Of a stretch of 64,000 nt of DNA, positions 1 through 10,448 are shown one piece after another. The stretch's first letter is position 1. Each line of letters opens with the position of its first letter. The position numbers and the translations under genes were made by a program. This stretch comes from Oceanobacter sp. 1_MG-2023 (GTDB taxonomy: Bacteria > Pseudomonadota > Gammaproteobacteria > Pseudomonadales > Oceanobacteraceae). The stretch is from contig NZ_JAUYWA010000006.1 of the NCBI RefSeq assembly GCF_030689025.1, forward strand, positions 1-64,000. Reading direction: 5' to 3'. The notes below the pieces were generated by a model. The model saw nothing but the letters and a program-made list of their open reading frames with translations, did not search any database and was not told the origin of the DNA.

Positions 1-17
1 TCGTATTTATCAGACAT
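1..17 (-). CDS. 5' end of an unidentified gene (partial)
   Basis: An ATG at 17-15 on the minus strand opens a frame reading M-S-D-K-Y before the window ends. A GGGAG ribosome-binding site lies about 9 bases upstream. Only five codons are visible, so the product cannot be named and the call rests on the start signal alone. Confidence 0.35.
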
Positions 18-77
18 GATGTGTCACTCCCTGTAGAGGGTAAACTATAGAGGTGACACAGAATTTTGAACACTACC

Positions 78-105
78 CCGGCCGGCCAGTTTTTCTGGCC
101 CGGCC
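78..105. terminator. GC-rich hairpin between two minus-strand genes
   Basis: GGCCAG and CTGGCC arms surround a T-rich loop, and the stem extends through a one-base bulge into further GC pairs. It lies just downstream of the antiporter stop at 178 and before the partial gene at 17, where a terminator would be expected. No clean T-run follows, so function is tentative. Confidence 0.35.
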
Positions 106-177
106 TGTTACTGTCCTCTCTCGGTTATTGTCTCTCGGCCGGGTTTTGTTGCCGGGCCTCCTTTTTCAGCTTCTTGC

Positions 178-1338
178 CTAATCTCGTCTTAACTTGTCAC
201 TGACCGCAATTGGGTTGGGGTAGTTAAATACCACGATGTAACTGGATATCACGAAAGTGATAATGGCGGTTGCCTGTATCAGCAATGAACCACGCTCCGA
301 CAGCAGGGAGCTTTCAACGGCAACAAAAGCGACCAGTAACGAAAATTCACTGATTTGCCCCAACCGAAAGCCGACATCCCAGGCCAGACTGGTGCGCTCG
401 CTAAAGCCCCGCAGCAATACCCGGAAGGTAATGGGTTTGAGTGCCAGGACGACGACCGCCAAGGTGATCGCACTGACCGCGACCGACGGTAGCATCGTCA
501 GGTCAAGCCCCGCACCCAGGGCAAAGAAAAACATAACCAGAAAAAAGTCTCGCAAGGGTTTGAGACTAATGGCGATAAACTGGGCAATGGGGCTGGTGGC
601 CAGAGTAATACCCGCAATAAAGGCACCGATTTCATAGGTCAGGCCTGCCAGCTGTGCTGCTTCAGCCAGTGACAGACACCAGCCGATGGCAAGAATAAAC
701 AGGTACTCACGGTAGCGGTCAAAGCGGGTGATCAGAGGCAGCAAGACAAACCTGACTGCCAGGTAGGCAACACCAATCAGCAGGGGCAGGGCAATAAACG
801 GCTGCCAGACGGGCATCTCGCTGTCGCCTTTCATTACACCCAGAAAAATCAGTGTAAAAATGGCCAGCATGTCTTGCAGCAGTAACAGACCGATCATCAG
901 GTTGCCCATATGTTTATGGTGCAACACCGTGGTAGGCAAGAGTTTCAGGCCAATAATGGTACTGGAGAACATCAGTGCCAGGCCAATAATAATGCTGTCC
1001 ATCTGGCTGAAACCAAAGAGCCAGGTAATGGAGAAACCGGCAAGGAAAAACACCAGCGAGCTGGCCAGGCCAATGGTCGATGCCTGTTTTATTACGGCGA
1101 TCAGAGAACTGGGCTGCATATCGAGGCCGAGCAGGAATAGCAGGAAAATAATGCCGATGTGCGACATGTTTTCCAATTGCTCCGGGTGATCAATCCAGCC
1201 AACCCCAAAAGGGCCGATCAGAGTGCCGAGGGCAATATAGGCAATCAAGACAGGCTGGCGGGTATAAAGGGCAAAGGTAGCCAGTATCGAAGCACCCGCA
1301 AAAATCAAAAAAGTCGAAAAAACAATGTCTTGCTGCAT
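178..1338 (-). CDS. CPA2-family cation:proton antiporter, membrane domain only
   Basis: This 386-residue polytopic inner-membrane protein resembles the Na+/H+ exchanger domain of KefB/KefC/YbaL-type CPA2 antiporters, which exchange a monovalent cation for protons. About twelve hydrophobic segments run through the whole protein, with the family-typical stretch LLFLLGLDMQPS near residue 70. Full-length Kef proteins carry a C-terminal RCK/TrkA-N nucleotide-binding domain of about 200 residues. It is absent here, and the protein ends shortly after the last membrane segment, so any gating must be external. AGGAGC upstream of the ATG supports the start. It lies downstream of the sulfite reductase genes but is separated by a strong hairpin (1481-1506), so it is probably transcribed separately. 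Ion specificity cannot be read from the sequence. Confidence 0.85.
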   Translation of the reverse strand: MQQDIVFSTFLIFAGASILATFALYTRQPVLIAYIALGTLIGPFGVGWIDHPEQLENMSHIGIIFLLFLLGLDMQPSSLIAVIKQASTIGLASSLVFFLAGFSITWLFGFSQMDSIIIGLALMFSSTIIGLKLLPTTVLHHKHMGNLMIGLLLLQDMLAIFTLIFLGVMKGDSEMPVWQPFIALPLLIGVAYLAVRFVLLPLITRFDRYREYLFILAIGWCLSLAEAAQLAGLTYEIGAFIAGITLATSPIAQFIAISLKPLRDFFLVMFFFALGAGLDLTMLPSVAVSAITLAVVVLALKPITFRVLLRGFSERTSLAWDVGFRLGQISEFSLLVAFVAVESSLLSERGSLLIQATAIITFVISSYIVVFNYPNPIAVSDKLRRD

Positions 1339-1480
1339 GCCTTGCTCCTTTGTTGCCGGTTTCAGATTACGATAGCGCCGCCGAGCCTGCCAGTCTGTTA
1401 TGGCGCAGATTGTTGCCTATAGCGATTTATTGCGTTGAGGTCCACAAGGGCAGAGCGGTATTTTCTGGCCGGGAGAAACG

Positions 1481-1506
1481 CAACAGGCTCCCGAAGGAGC
1501 CTGTTG
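1481..1506 (-). terminator. 11-bp perfect hairpin with UUCG loop after the DUF934 gene
   Basis: CAACAGGCTCC and its exact complement flank a CGAA loop. Read on the minus strand the loop is C(UUCG)G, an exceptionally stable tetraloop. It lies 57 bases past the stop of the DUF934 gene. There is no strong T-run, so it may act as a terminator or as an mRNA 3'-end stabiliser. Confidence 0.6.
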
Positions 1507-1562
1507 CTGGTGCGTCGGTACTGGCCACAAGGGTCAGCACACAGAACGATGGTTACGCAATG

Positions 1563-2057
1563 CTAGCGTGAAACCCGGGCGAACAATGGCCGCTGGTCAT
1601 CCATCGCCGCCTGGTATGGCTGGCTGAAAGATGAAAAGGCTGCCAGTGCATGCGCTTCATTCTGGTCGTCACGCAGGGCGTAGGAGCTGAAGCCAACCCG
1701 TTTCATAAAAAACAGCTGGTCAATCAAGACATCACCCACAGCGCGTAGATCACCGGCGTAGTGGTACTGGTCACGCAGCAGACGTGCGGTGGAATAACCA
1801 CGACCATCGCTGAACTTGGGGAAGTCCACGGCAATTACAGCAAAATTGCGACACTGTTCGGCCACCATCTCAGCCAGCTGGTCGCTGTTCAGATACAGCC
1901 CCAGCTTGCCCCGTGATGCCAGGGGTTGTAATTCTGCTTGTTGATGTGTCCAGCGGTCCAGCGAAATCAGGCTGTATTCCGTGGCGATGGCATCGTCGTC
2001 GATACGGGTCCAGACATCGTCGGCAACAAAGGCCCCGTCTTTAATCAGCTTTGCCAT
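1563..2057 (-). CDS. DUF934 family protein, sulfite-reduction partner
   Basis: The product has 164 residues and opens MAKLIKDG. It belongs to the DUF934 family, which is repeatedly encoded directly after CysI-type hemoproteins in Gammaproteobacteria and is often annotated as an oxidoreductase probably involved in sulfite reduction. Its biochemical role is not established. The C-terminal half carries the family motif around GRGYSTARLLR, followed by GDVLIDQL. The chosen ATG at 2057 is preceded by an AAGGAGG site. An upstream in-frame extension would sit inside the reductase gene. The gene overlaps the reductase stop by 17 bases, which indicates translational coupling. Confidence 0.85.
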   Translation of the reverse strand: MAKLIKDGAFVADDVWTRIDDDAIATEYSLISLDRWTHQQAELQPLASRGKLGLYLNSDQLAEMVAEQCRNFAVIAVDFPKFSDGRGYSTARLLRDQYHYAGDLRAVGDVLIDQLFFMKRVGFSSYALRDDQNEAHALAAFSSFSQPYQAAMDDQRPLFARVSR

Positions 2058-3708
2058 ATACCGCCTCCTTGAAAGTGTTATGGCCAATACGTTGGTAGGT
2101 TTCGAGAAAGGATTCGCCCACATGGCGAGAGGCCACGTACAGATCGAGTACCTTGGCGACCACACCGGTCAGCTGTTCGCGGGAGAACGATGGCCCCAGA
2201 ATCTTGCCCAGAGAGGCCGTACCACGTTCACCGGAGTTACCGCCGAGTGACACCTGATAAAATTCCTGACCTTTTTTATCGACCCCCAGGATGCCAATGT
2301 TACCGACATGGTGGTGACCGCAGGCGTTCATGCAACCGGAGATATTCAGGTCGATTTCACCCAGATCATGCAGGTAATCCAGGTCGTCGAAGCGGACTTG
2401 CAAATCGTCGGCAATCGGGATCGACTTGGCGTTCGCCAGGGCGCAGAAGTCGCCCCCGGGGCAGCAAATCATGTCGGTCAGCAAGCCCAGGGTGGGTGTT
2501 GCCAAACCCAATGCTTTGGCCTGTTGCCACAGGGTAAACAGCTGGCGCTGTTCAACGTTGGCCAATACCAGGTTCTGCTGGTGGGTCGATCGTAATTCAC
2601 CAAAGCTGAATTCATCGGCCAGGGTGGCAATCTGCTCCATCTGCTCGGCGGTAACATCGCCGGGTGGCGTGCCTTTCTGCTTCAGGGTCAGGGTGACTAC
2701 TGCGTAACCAGACTGTTTGTGTGCCCGGACGTTACGGCCAAGCCAACGAACAAAGGCCGGGTTTTCCGCTTTGGCAGTTTCCAGTTCGGCCGGGTTGTTA
2801 TCCAGTGTGGCGTAAGCGGGGTCAACAAAGTGTTTTTTGACTCGCTCCAGCTCTGCGCTGGTCAGCCTGGCGGCAGAATCCTTGATACGGTTCCATTCCG
2901 CCTCGACCAGTTCACCCAGACGCTGAACGCCCAATGCCTTGGTCAGAATCTTGATGCGGGCCTTGTACTTGTTGTCACGACGGCCAAACTGGTTATAGAC
3001 CCGAATCACGGCTTCGAGATAAGTGAGCAGGTCTTGCTCTGGCAAAAATTCCCGAATGGTTTCACCAATGATCGGTGTGCGGCCGAGGCCACCACCGACC
3101 AGAATACGGTAGCCCAGTTCGCCGGCGTCGTTACGGATAATATGAACGCCAATATCGTGAACCTTGGTGGCTGCCCGGTCTTCACCGGGAACCGAGTTGA
3201 CCGCAATCTTGAATTTACGGGGCAGGAAAGCAAATTCCGGGTGGAAGGTTGACCACTGACGGATGATTTCACAATACGGACGAGGATCTACCAGTTCTTC
3301 TGCAACCACACCAGCGTATTCGTCTGTGGTGGTGTTACGGATACAGTTACCACTGGTTTGTACCGCGTGCATTTGCACTTTTGCCAAATCAGCCAGAATC
3401 TGAGGGCAGTCTTCCAGCTTGGGCCAGTTGAACTGCAGGTTCTGGCGAGTACTGAAGTGGGCATAGCCTTTATCGTAGTCGCGGGCGACCTTGGCCAGAG
3501 CGCGCATTTGCTCAGCAGTAAAGGCGCCATAAGGAATCGCGACCCGTAACATGGGGGCGTAGCGTTGCACGTAGATGCCATTCTGCAGGCGCAGTGGCAA
3601 GAACTCATCTTCAGCGATTTCCCCGGCCAGATAGCGTTCCGTCTGGCTTTTGAATTGGGCAACGCGCTCGTTCAGGATCTGCTGATCGTACTCGTCGTAT
3701 TGGTACAT
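2041..3708 (-). CDS. cysI: Nitrite/sulfite reductase hemoprotein (CysI-like)
   Basis: This 555-residue siroheme and [4Fe-4S] enzyme should carry out the six-electron reduction of sulfite to sulfide in the cytoplasm for cysteine synthesis. The family also contains ferredoxin-nitrite reductases. Two ferredoxin-like half-domains are visible, with conserved NTRQNLQ-type segments. The cluster/siroheme cysteines lie in CCPGGDFC and SGCMNACGHH near the C-terminus (C-x5-C and C-x3-C spacing). No flavoprotein cysJ is nearby, so the electron donor is probably ferredoxin or is encoded elsewhere. The AT-rich stretch 3770-3830 upstream is a likely promoter region. The neighbouring DUF934 gene favours a role in assimilatory sulfite reduction over nitrite reduction. 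Confidence 0.9.
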   Translation of the reverse strand: MYQYDEYDQQILNERVAQFKSQTERYLAGEIAEDEFLPLRLQNGIYVQRYAPMLRVAIPYGAFTAEQMRALAKVARDYDKGYAHFSTRQNLQFNWPKLEDCPQILADLAKVQMHAVQTSGNCIRNTTTDEYAGVVAEELVDPRPYCEIIRQWSTFHPEFAFLPRKFKIAVNSVPGEDRAATKVHDIGVHIIRNDAGELGYRILVGGGLGRTPIIGETIREFLPEQDLLTYLEAVIRVYNQFGRRDNKYKARIKILTKALGVQRLGELVEAEWNRIKDSAARLTSAELERVKKHFVDPAYATLDNNPAELETAKAENPAFVRWLGRNVRAHKQSGYAVVTLTLKQKGTPPGDVTAEQMEQIATLADEFSFGELRSTHQQNLVLANVEQRQLFTLWQQAKALGLATPTLGLLTDMICCPGGDFCALANAKSIPIADDLQVRFDDLDYLHDLGEIDLNISGCMNACGHHHVGNIGILGVDKKGQEFYQVSLGGNSGERGTASLGKILGPSFSREQLTGVVAKVLDLYVASRHVGESFLETYQRIGHNTFKEAVYGKAD

Positions 3709-3864
3709 AATCTCTCGGTTGCTTCTTCATCGGCTCATGGCCAATGGTGGTTTTTTAGTTGGGCGAACATTACCAAAGCCGCTTTATTCTTAAAACGACT
3801 ATTTATCTATATCGTAATTACTTTTGTGCCTTAGATCGTTCGATAAAACCGAACAGGTTGTTTT

Positions 3865-4614
3865 TCAAGGCGTTGTGGCGGGATTGTCCTTTGTGACAGG
3901 TAAATCGGCTATGTCACTGAATACCGCATTGACGCCCATGGCTAACAATGAATCCGCCTGTGTCGGGTTGTTGACTGTATAGGCACGCAGGTTAAAGCCG
4001 GCATTGGCCAGTGTCCGAATCACTTCCGGGGCGGCCAGATCGGCACAAAAATGCAACCCTTCGCAGCCCAGCCTGGTCAGGCGTAACGCGGCATCTGCCG
4101 GAATGGCTTCCGTCAGCAAGGCGCGTGGCACCTCAGGGAGGGCGGAGCGGGCGTACTGCAGCGATAACGGGTTAAACGAGCTGAGCAAAATCGGCACCAT
4201 GCCGGTTTCAGCCAGTGTTGCCTGATATGCCATGACCAACGCCTGGACGGTTTCAGCCTCACGGCCAACCACCGCCTTGATTTCCAGATTAAGGCCGATG
4301 CTGTGCTGGCAGGCCCAGTGCAGCAAGGCCTGCAGGGTGGGAATTCGTTCGTGGCAGAAGTGATCGGCAAACCAGCTGCCAGCATCCAGCTGCTGTAATT
4401 CGATCAGGGTATGGCGCAAGAGCCAGCCATGGCCATTGGTGCAGCGGTCGAGCTGTTCGTCGTGGAAAATAACGGCCTGGCCGTCAGCACTCAGGGCAAC
4501 GTCCACTTCTATCCAGCTGGCACCAGCCTGCTGGGCGAGCCGGAAGGCGGCCAGGGTGTTTTCCGGTGCCAGACGACTGGCGCCGCGATGGGCAATCACT
4601 GTGCTGGTGCGCAT
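3865..4614 (-). CDS. ugpQ: Glycerophosphodiester phosphodiesterase
   Basis: The product has 249 residues and opens MRTSTVIAHRGAS. It hydrolyses glycerophosphodiesters to glycerol-3-phosphate and an alcohol. The GDPD signature is clear: HRG near residue 9, then PENT and IEVDV with metal-binding Glu/Asp, FHDE with the second catalytic His, and LNLEIK. No signal peptide is visible, so it should be cytosolic like Escherichia coli UgpQ. The ATG at 4614 follows a GGAGG site. It begins 17 bases after the MATE gene stops, so metH, the MATE gene and this gene look like one transcript. Confidence 0.9.
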   Translation of the reverse strand: MRTSTVIAHRGASRLAPENTLAAFRLAQQAGASWIEVDVALSADGQAVIFHDEQLDRCTNGHGWLLRHTLIELQQLDAGSWFADHFCHERIPTLQALLHWACQHSIGLNLEIKAVVGREAETVQALVMAYQATLAETGMVPILLSSFNPLSLQYARSALPEVPRALLTEAIPADAALRLTRLGCEGLHFCADLAAPEVIRTLANAGFNLRAYTVNNPTQADSLLAMGVNAVFSDIADLPVTKDNPATTP

Positions 4615-4631
4615 GGTCTGGCCTCCGGTGG

Positions 4632-5990
4632 CTAGACAGATAAATGAACCCATTGGCGTCGTTGCCAGATCAGGCTATAGATCAGCGACAGTCCGGTACG
4701 TTGGACGCCCTGCAGGATCCAGACTCCCACCAGACCAAACCCCAGTACCGGGCCAATAAAATAGGCCAGCGGCAAGAAGACACACCATTGCATGGTCAGA
4801 TTGATCTTCATGATCTGGCGACTGGCACCAGCCCCCAGCAGTGCCTGGGTCAGCACCATGGCGGTGACTTCGAGGGCTATAAAGATACCGGTGATCTGCA
4901 GGGGGAGAATACCGGCCTGAATCAGTTTCGTCTCGGTGGTGAATATACCCAGAATCCATTCCGGGAACAGACACAACGGCAAGCCCAGTAGCGCAAGAGT
5001 CAGGGTCGCGACCCTGACGACATCCCAGCCCCAGCGGTGAGCATCCTGGGGGTGGCCTGCTCCGAGCGCATGGCTGACCAGGCTGGTGGCGGCAATACCC
5101 ATACCGACTGCGGGCAGAATCAGGATCAGTTGCAGGCTGATCAGGATATGACCAATGGCTTGCTCCCGGGTGCCAATCTGGCCGATAATCCAGAACAGAA
5201 TGCTGATACCGAGGGCAAACAGTGTTTGTTGGGCGGAATTGGGCCAGGCCAGTCGGATCAGCTGCAGCAGGGTTGCCCGGGTAGGGAATTTGATTTGGCC
5301 CAGACGCTGGCGTTTATGGGTGAATGTCAGCCAGGACAGCAGGGCACTTCCAAACACCAGTGCCATGGCGGTACCAATACCAGAGCCAACAGCGCCCAGT
5401 CCTTGCCAGTCACCGATACCGAATACCAGCAGATAGCTGAGTGAGATATTAACCACATGCATCAGCAGCAGGACTTGTAGATAAAAGCGGGTTTCGCCAA
5501 TACCACTCCAGAATCCACGGTAGACGAAGTTCATCGCGACGGCGATCAGGGCAGCGGTGCGCCATTGGAAATACGGCGTGGCAATGGCAGCGACGTCGCT
5601 GTTGTTGGTCAGGGACGGAATCAACGATGGCGCAAGAAAAATAAACAGCAGGGATAACGGCACCGCCAGCAAGATGGCAGAAAGCAAACCAGCCATCAGC
5701 GGCTCGTGCAGGGTGGCGGTTTTGCCCGCGCCGATACGGCGGGCTACCAGTGCCTGTACGGCCGCGGCCAGCCCCATGACAATGGAAACCATCATAAAGG
5801 AGGCGTAGCCACCAATACCAATAGCCGCCAGGGCGGCATCACCGAGGCGGCCTACCATGGCGGCATCAATCAGATTGATCAGGCTTTGTGACAGCATGGC
5901 ACCGATGATTGGCAGGCCAATACCAAAAATCCGGGTCAGGCGCTGCGGTTCAATCCGCAGCAGTTTGCCAAGCCAGTGCTCAACTGACAT
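4632..5990 (-). CDS. MATE family efflux transporter
   Basis: This 452-residue inner-membrane protein has about twelve hydrophobic segments in two homologous halves, typical of MATE (MatE) drug/cation antiporters such as NorM/DinF. The N-terminal segment around GLPIIGAMLSQSLINLIDAAMVGRLG matches the family pattern. These transporters use Na+ or H+ gradients to export cationic drugs or metabolites. The substrate here is unknown. The start codon lies only three bases after the metH stop and 17 bases separate it from the phosphodiesterase gene, so co-transcription is likely. Confidence 0.88.
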   Translation of the reverse strand: MSVEHWLGKLLRIEPQRLTRIFGIGLPIIGAMLSQSLINLIDAAMVGRLGDAALAAIGIGGYASFMMVSIVMGLAAAVQALVARRIGAGKTATLHEPLMAGLLSAILLAVPLSLLFIFLAPSLIPSLTNNSDVAAIATPYFQWRTAALIAVAMNFVYRGFWSGIGETRFYLQVLLLMHVVNISLSYLLVFGIGDWQGLGAVGSGIGTAMALVFGSALLSWLTFTHKRQRLGQIKFPTRATLLQLIRLAWPNSAQQTLFALGISILFWIIGQIGTREQAIGHILISLQLILILPAVGMGIAATSLVSHALGAGHPQDAHRWGWDVVRVATLTLALLGLPLCLFPEWILGIFTTETKLIQAGILPLQITGIFIALEVTAMVLTQALLGAGASRQIMKINLTMQWCVFLPLAYFIGPVLGFGLVGVWILQGVQRTGLSLIYSLIWQRRQWVHLSV

Positions 5991-5993
5991 GGC

Positions 5994-8900
5994 TCAGCGG
6001 TCGTAGTTGAGGTTGGGTGCCAGCCAGCGCTCCATGGTGTCAACAGTCATCCCCTTGCGGTCAGCGATGTCTTCCACCTGATCCTTGGCGATTTTTCCCA
6101 GGCCAAAATATTTGGCGTCCGGGTGTCCAAAATACCAGCCGCTGACTGAAGCCGCCGGACTCATGGCAAAGCTTTCGGTGAGGAATACATCGGTATTGGC
6201 CTCGGCGTCCAGCAGTTTGAACAAGGTGGCTTTTTCGGTGTGATCCGGACAGGCCGGGTAGCCCGGGGCTGGTCGAATCCCCTGATACTTTTCCTTGATC
6301 AGTTGTTCGTTATCCAGTTGTTCGTCCGCTGCGTAGCCCCAGATATCCTTGCGCACGATTTGGTGCATATGCTCGGCAAAGGCTTCGGCCAGACGGTCGG
6401 CCAATGCCTTGATCATGATGCTGTTGTAATCGTCATGGTTGGCATTGTAATTCTGCGCCAGCTGCTCGGCTTCAATCCCGGCGGTGACAACAAACGCTCC
6501 CATGTAATCCTGTTTGCCATGGGTGAGCTGATCTTCTGGTGTGACAAAATCCGCCAGCGAGTAATTGGGCTGGTCGTTGGGTTTGTCGGTCTGCTGGCGC
6601 AGGTGATGCAGAATGGCCAGTTCTTCGGATGGGTTGTCCGGGTTGAAGATCACGGTGTCGTCGTTGCCCCGTTTGGCCGCAGGCCAGAGGCCAATTACAG
6701 CACGGGCGCGGAACAGCTTTTCATCGACAATGCGTTTCAGCATCGCCTGGGCGTCCTTGAACAGATTGGTGGCTGCTTCGCCGACAACGTCATCGGTGAG
6801 AATGCGGGGGTATTTTCCAGCCAGTTCCCAGGACATGAAAAACGGCGTCCAGTCGATGTAATCCACCAGTTGAGCGACATCAAAATGGTCAAACACCTGG
6901 ATGCCCAGTTTTTTGGGTGTCGTGGGCTGATAGTTGGCCCAGTCGCAGGTAAAGCCATTGGCAACGGCTTTGGGGTACGGCAGCAAGGCCTTGGCTTTGC
7001 GGTTGGCATTACGTTCACGGACGTGGATGTATTCGTCGCGAGTGGCTTCAATAAAGGCGGGCTTGGCCGCTGGTGTCACCAGTTTTTGAGCGACCCCGAC
7101 GGCACGGGAGGCATCGGCGACGTAAATGGCAATGTCGTTTTTGAACTGAGGTTCAATCTTGACCGCCGTGTGCGCCTTGGAGGTAGTGGCGCCGCCAATC
7201 ATCAGTGGGATGTGGTAATCGAGTCGTTGCATTTCACGGGCAACGTGAACCATTTCATCCAGTGAGGGGGTGATCAGACCGGACAAGCCAATGATATCGA
7301 CGTTTTCTTCTTTGGCGGTTTTGAGAATTTTTTCCGCCGACACCATCACGCCGAGGTCAATCACCTCAAAGTTGTTGCACTGCAATACCACGCCAACGAT
7401 GTTTTTACCGATATCGTGGACATCCCCCTTGACCGTGGCCATCAGGATTTTTCCCTGGGTTTCGGACTTGCCGTCTTTTTCTTCTTCGATATAAGGCAGT
7501 AGATAAGCTACGGCCTGTTTCATCACCCGGGCGCTTTTGACCACCTGGGGCAGGAACATTTTACCGGAACCAAACAGGTCGCCGACGACGTTCATGCCGT
7601 CCATCAATGGCCCTTCGATCACTTCAATCGGCCGGGCAAATTGCTGGCGGGCCGCTTCGGTATCTTCCTCGACATAGGTATTGATGCCCTTGACGAGGGC
7701 GTGGGTCAGCCTCTCGGTAATCGGCAGGGTGCGCCATTCTTCGGTTTCTTTTTCGGCCACCGAACCATCGCCACGATAATTTTCGGCGACGGCTAACAGG
7801 CGGTCGGTGGCATCGTCACGGCGATTGAGAATCACGTCTTCTACCAGGTCTTTCAGTTCTGCTGGCAGGTCATCGTAGACCGCCAGCTGACCGGCGTTGA
7901 CAATTCCCATGCTAAGGCCGTTTTTGATGGCGTAGTAGAGAAAGACCGAGTGAATGGCTTCCCGCACCGGGTTGTTGCCCCGGAACGAGAACGATACGTT
8001 GGAGACCCCGCCGGATATTTTGGCGTGAGGCAGGTTGTCGGTAATGAATTTGCAGCTGTTGATAAAATCAACGGCGTAGTTGTTGTGTTCTTCGATACCG
8101 GTGGCGACGGCAAAGATGTTCGGGTCGAAAATAATATCAGACGGATCAAAGCCGACTTCATCGACCAGAATACGGTAGGATTTTTCACAGATTTCGTTCT
8201 TGCGGGCTTCGGTGTCGGCCTGGCCCTGTTCATCAAACGCCATGACCACTACGGCGGCACCGTAACGCAAGCAACGTCTGGCCTTGTCGACAAACTCCTG
8301 CTTGCCTTCCTTGAGCGAGATGGAGTTCACCACTGCTTTGCCCTGGATACATTTCAGGCCAGCTTCGATGATATCCCACTTGGACGAGTCGACCATGATG
8401 GGGACGCGGGCAATATCCGGCTCGGCGGCAATCAGATTCAGGAAGCGTACCATCGCGGCCTTGGAATCCAGCATGCCTTCATCCATGTTGATATCGATGA
8501 CCTGGGCGCCGTTTTCGACCTGCTCACGGGCGACGGTCAGGGCCTGATCGTAGTTTTCATCCACAATCAGGCGCTTGAAGACTGCCGAGCCGGTGACGTT
8601 GGCACGTTCGCCAACGTTGACGAACAGGCTGGTCTCATCAAAGTTGAATGGTTCCAGACCCGCCAGTCGGCAGGCCGGTTTGATCTCCGGGATAACCCGG
8701 GGGGTATGTTTGGCCACCGCGTCGGCGATGGCACGGATGTGCTCCGGGGTAGAACCACAGCAACCACCGAGAATATTCAGAAAACCGCTGGCGGCAAATT
8801 CTTCAACGATGGCGGCCATTTCTGCGGGAGTCTGGTCGTATTCGCCAAATTCGTTGGGCAGGCCAGCATTGGGGTGGGCTGAAACAAAGCAGTTGGCCTT

Positions 8901-9701
8901 GTTGCTTAATTCCTCGATATGGGGACGCAGCTCTTCGGCACCGAGGGCACAGTTCAGACCGATGGTTAATGGCCGGGCATGGGTAAGCGAGTTGTAAAAG
9001 GCTTCTGCCGTTTGTCCGGACAGGGTACGGCCCGAGGCATCAGTGATGGTGCCGGAAATCATGATGGGCAGTGCTTCGTCGCGGGCTTCAAAAACGCCTT
9101 GTACGGCAAAAACAGCGGCCTTGGCGTTGAGGGTGTCAAAAATGGTTTCAATCAGAATCAGGTCGGCGCCGCCATCCATCAGGGCTGCAGTGGCTTCGGT
9201 GTACTCTTCGACCAGCTGGTCGAAGGTGATAGCCCGGTAGCCGGGGTCGTTGACATCCGGAGAGATGGAGCAGGTCTTGCTGGTGGGGCCGAGTACGCCC
9301 GCGACATAACGGGGAATACCTGTCTCTGCCTCGACTTCGTCGCAGACACGGCGGGCAATGGCCGCTGCTTCGCGGTTTAACTCCGGCACCAGGTCTTCGA
9401 GCTGGTAGTCGGCCTGGGAGACCCGGGTACTGTTGAAGGTGTTGGTTTCGAGTATGTCGGCCCCGGCTTCCAGGTACTGGCGATGAATGCCAGCAATAAT
9501 TTCGGGTTGGGTCAACACCAGCAGGTCGTTGTTGCCCTTGATTTCCTGGTTCAGGTCAGCAAAACGCTCACCGCGATAATCCTTTTCTTCCAGTTGATGC
9601 GACTGAATCAGGGTCCCCATGCCACCATCCAGAATATGGATGCGTTGGGTGAGATTCTCTTTCAACTGCTGAATACGGCGTTGGCGGCTGGCGTTGGGCA
9701 T
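5994..9701 (-). CDS. metH: Cobalamin-dependent methionine synthase
   Basis: MetH transfers the methyl group of 5-methyltetrahydrofolate to homocysteine through methylcobalamin. All four modules are present. The homocysteine domain contains [15 protein letters not shown] and the zinc-ligand GGCCGSTP. The pterin domain contains [12 protein letters not shown]. The cobalamin domain contains DVHDIGKN with the lower-ligand His. The C-terminal AdoMet reactivation domain contains [10 protein letters not shown] and SGWYFGHPD. The length of about 1235 residues is normal. The ATG at 9701 was preferred. A GTG at 9716 would add five residues, and neither has a strong ribosome site. NVGERA replaces the more usual NVGERT. 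No cobalamin or SAM riboswitch is evident in the 156-bp gap to nfuA. Confidence 0.97.
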   Translation of the reverse strand: MPNASRQRRIQQLKENLTQRIHILDGGMGTLIQSHQLEEKDYRGERFADLNQEIKGNNDLLVLTQPEIIAGIHRQYLEAGADILETNTFNSTRVSQADYQLEDLVPELNREAAAIARRVCDEVEAETGIPRYVAGVLGPTSKTCSISPDVNDPGYRAITFDQLVEEYTEATAALMDGGADLILIETIFDTLNAKAAVFAVQGVFEARDEALPIMISGTITDASGRTLSGQTAEAFYNSLTHARPLTIGLNCALGAEELRPHIEELSNKANCFVSAHPNAGLPNEFGEYDQTPAEMAAIVEEFAASGFLNILGGCCGSTPEHIRAIADAVAKHTPRVIPEIKPACRLAGLEPFNFDETSLFVNVGERANVTGSAVFKRLIVDENYDQALTVAREQVENGAQVIDINMDEGMLDSKAAMVRFLNLIAAEPDIARVPIMVDSSKWDIIEAGLKCIQGKAVVNSISLKEGKQEFVDKARRCLRYGAAVVVMAFDEQGQADTEARKNEICEKSYRILVDEVGFDPSDIIFDPNIFAVATGIEEHNNYAVDFINSCKFITDNLPHAKISGGVSNVSFSFRGNNPVREAIHSVFLYYAIKNGLSMGIVNAGQLAVYDDLPAELKDLVEDVILNRRDDATDRLLAVAENYRGDGSVAEKETEEWRTLPITERLTHALVKGINTYVEEDTEAARQQFARPIEVIEGPLMDGMNVVGDLFGSGKMFLPQVVKSARVMKQAVAYLLPYIEEEKDGKSETQGKILMATVKGDVHDIGKNIVGVVLQCNNFEVIDLGVMVSAEKILKTAKEENVDIIGLSGLITPSLDEMVHVAREMQRLDYHIPLMIGGATTSKAHTAVKIEPQFKNDIAIYVADASRAVGVAQKLVTPAAKPAFIEATRDEYIHVRERNANRKAKALLPYPKAVANGFTCDWANYQPTTPKKLGIQVFDHFDVAQLVDYIDWTPFFMSWELAGKYPRILTDDVVGEAATNLFKDAQAMLKRIVDEKLFRARAVIGLWPAAKRGNDDTVIFNPDNPSEELAILHHLRQQTDKPNDQPNYSLADFVTPEDQLTHGKQDYMGAFVVTAGIEAEQLAQNYNANHDDYNSIMIKALADRLAEAFAEHMHQIVRKDIWGYAADEQLDNEQLIKEKYQGIRPAPGYPACPDHTEKATLFKLLDAEANTDVFLTESFAMSPAASVSGWYFGHPDAKYFGLGKIAKDQVEDIADRKGMTVDTMERWLAPNLNYDR

Positions 9702-9857
9702 GGTGCTTGGACTCACTCGAATGAACTGCGGATCGACAAAAAAAGGGCCGGGATTATATCAGAGGTGCACCCGCTTGTCTTATCCAACTATATTAGTGGG
9801 GTATTTCGCTGGCTGGCGGGTTTCGCTACAATGGCGATCAGTTTTGAGGATGTGTTT

Positions 9858-10448
9858 ATGACCGAATACGTAAAGATTACACCGGATGCCGAAGCTTACC
9901 TGGCTGAGTTGTTGAGTAAACAACCAACACCAGATATGTCTGTGCGGGTATTTATCACCCAGCCGGGCACCCGTTACGCTGAAACCTGTCTGGCTTACTG
10001 TCGCCCGGAAGAGGTGAATGAAAACGATAAGCTGCAACAGATGGAGCTGCTCCGGGTTTACGTTGAGGCGATGAGTGTGCCGTATCTGGAAGAGTCCATT
10101 ATCGACTTTGCCAAGGATCGTATGGGGGGACAGCTGACGATCAAGGCTCCCAATGCCAAAATGCCCAAAGTCACTGAGGACAGTCCGGTGGAAGAGCGTA
10201 TCAATTATTTGCTCTATACCGAGATCAACCCGGGCCTGGCATCCCATGGTGGTGAGGTCAGTCTGGTGGAACTCACTGATGACGGGCTGGCGATTCTCAA
10301 GTTTGGTGGTGGTTGCCAGGGCTGCAGCGCCGTGGATATGACATTAAAAGACGGTGTTGAAGCCAGTCTGATCGCCAAGATTCCTGAGGTTCAGGGTGTG
10401 CGCGATGTAACGGATCACAGCGTGACGGATAAGGCGTACTTTAAATAG
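9858..10448 (+). CDS. nfuA: Fe-S cluster carrier protein NfuA
   Basis: This 196-residue protein receives and delivers [4Fe-4S] clusters to client apoproteins, especially under oxidative stress or iron starvation. It has a degenerate A-type N-terminal domain (residues 1-95) and a C-terminal Nfu domain whose CQGC motif (Cys153, Cys156) binds the bridging cluster. [10 protein letters not shown] links the two parts, as in E. coli NfuA. The ATG at 9858 follows TGAGGA and gives the family N-terminus. An in-frame ATG at 9831 overlaps a TACAAT -10-like element (9827-9832) and is unlikely. The gene is divergent from metH. Confidence 0.95.
   Translation: MTEYVKITPDAEAYLAELLSKQPTPDMSVRVFITQPGTRYAETCLAYCRPEEVNENDKLQQMELLRVYVEAMSVPYLEESIIDFAKDRMGGQLTIKAPNAKMPKVTEDSPVEERINYLLYTEINPGLASHGGEVSLVELTDDGLAILKFGGGCQGCSAVDMTLKDGVEASLIAKIPEVQGVRDVTDHSVTDKAYFK

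Noticed and set aside
178-1338. Truncation of a Kef antiporter into a pseudogene.
   Set aside because: The membrane domain is complete, starts with a good ribosome site, and antiporters without an RCK domain are a common natural form.
9702-9857. A cobalamin or SAM riboswitch ahead of metH.
   Set aside because: The divergent gap is only 156 bp, shared with nfuA, and no B12-box-like or SAM-type helices were seen.
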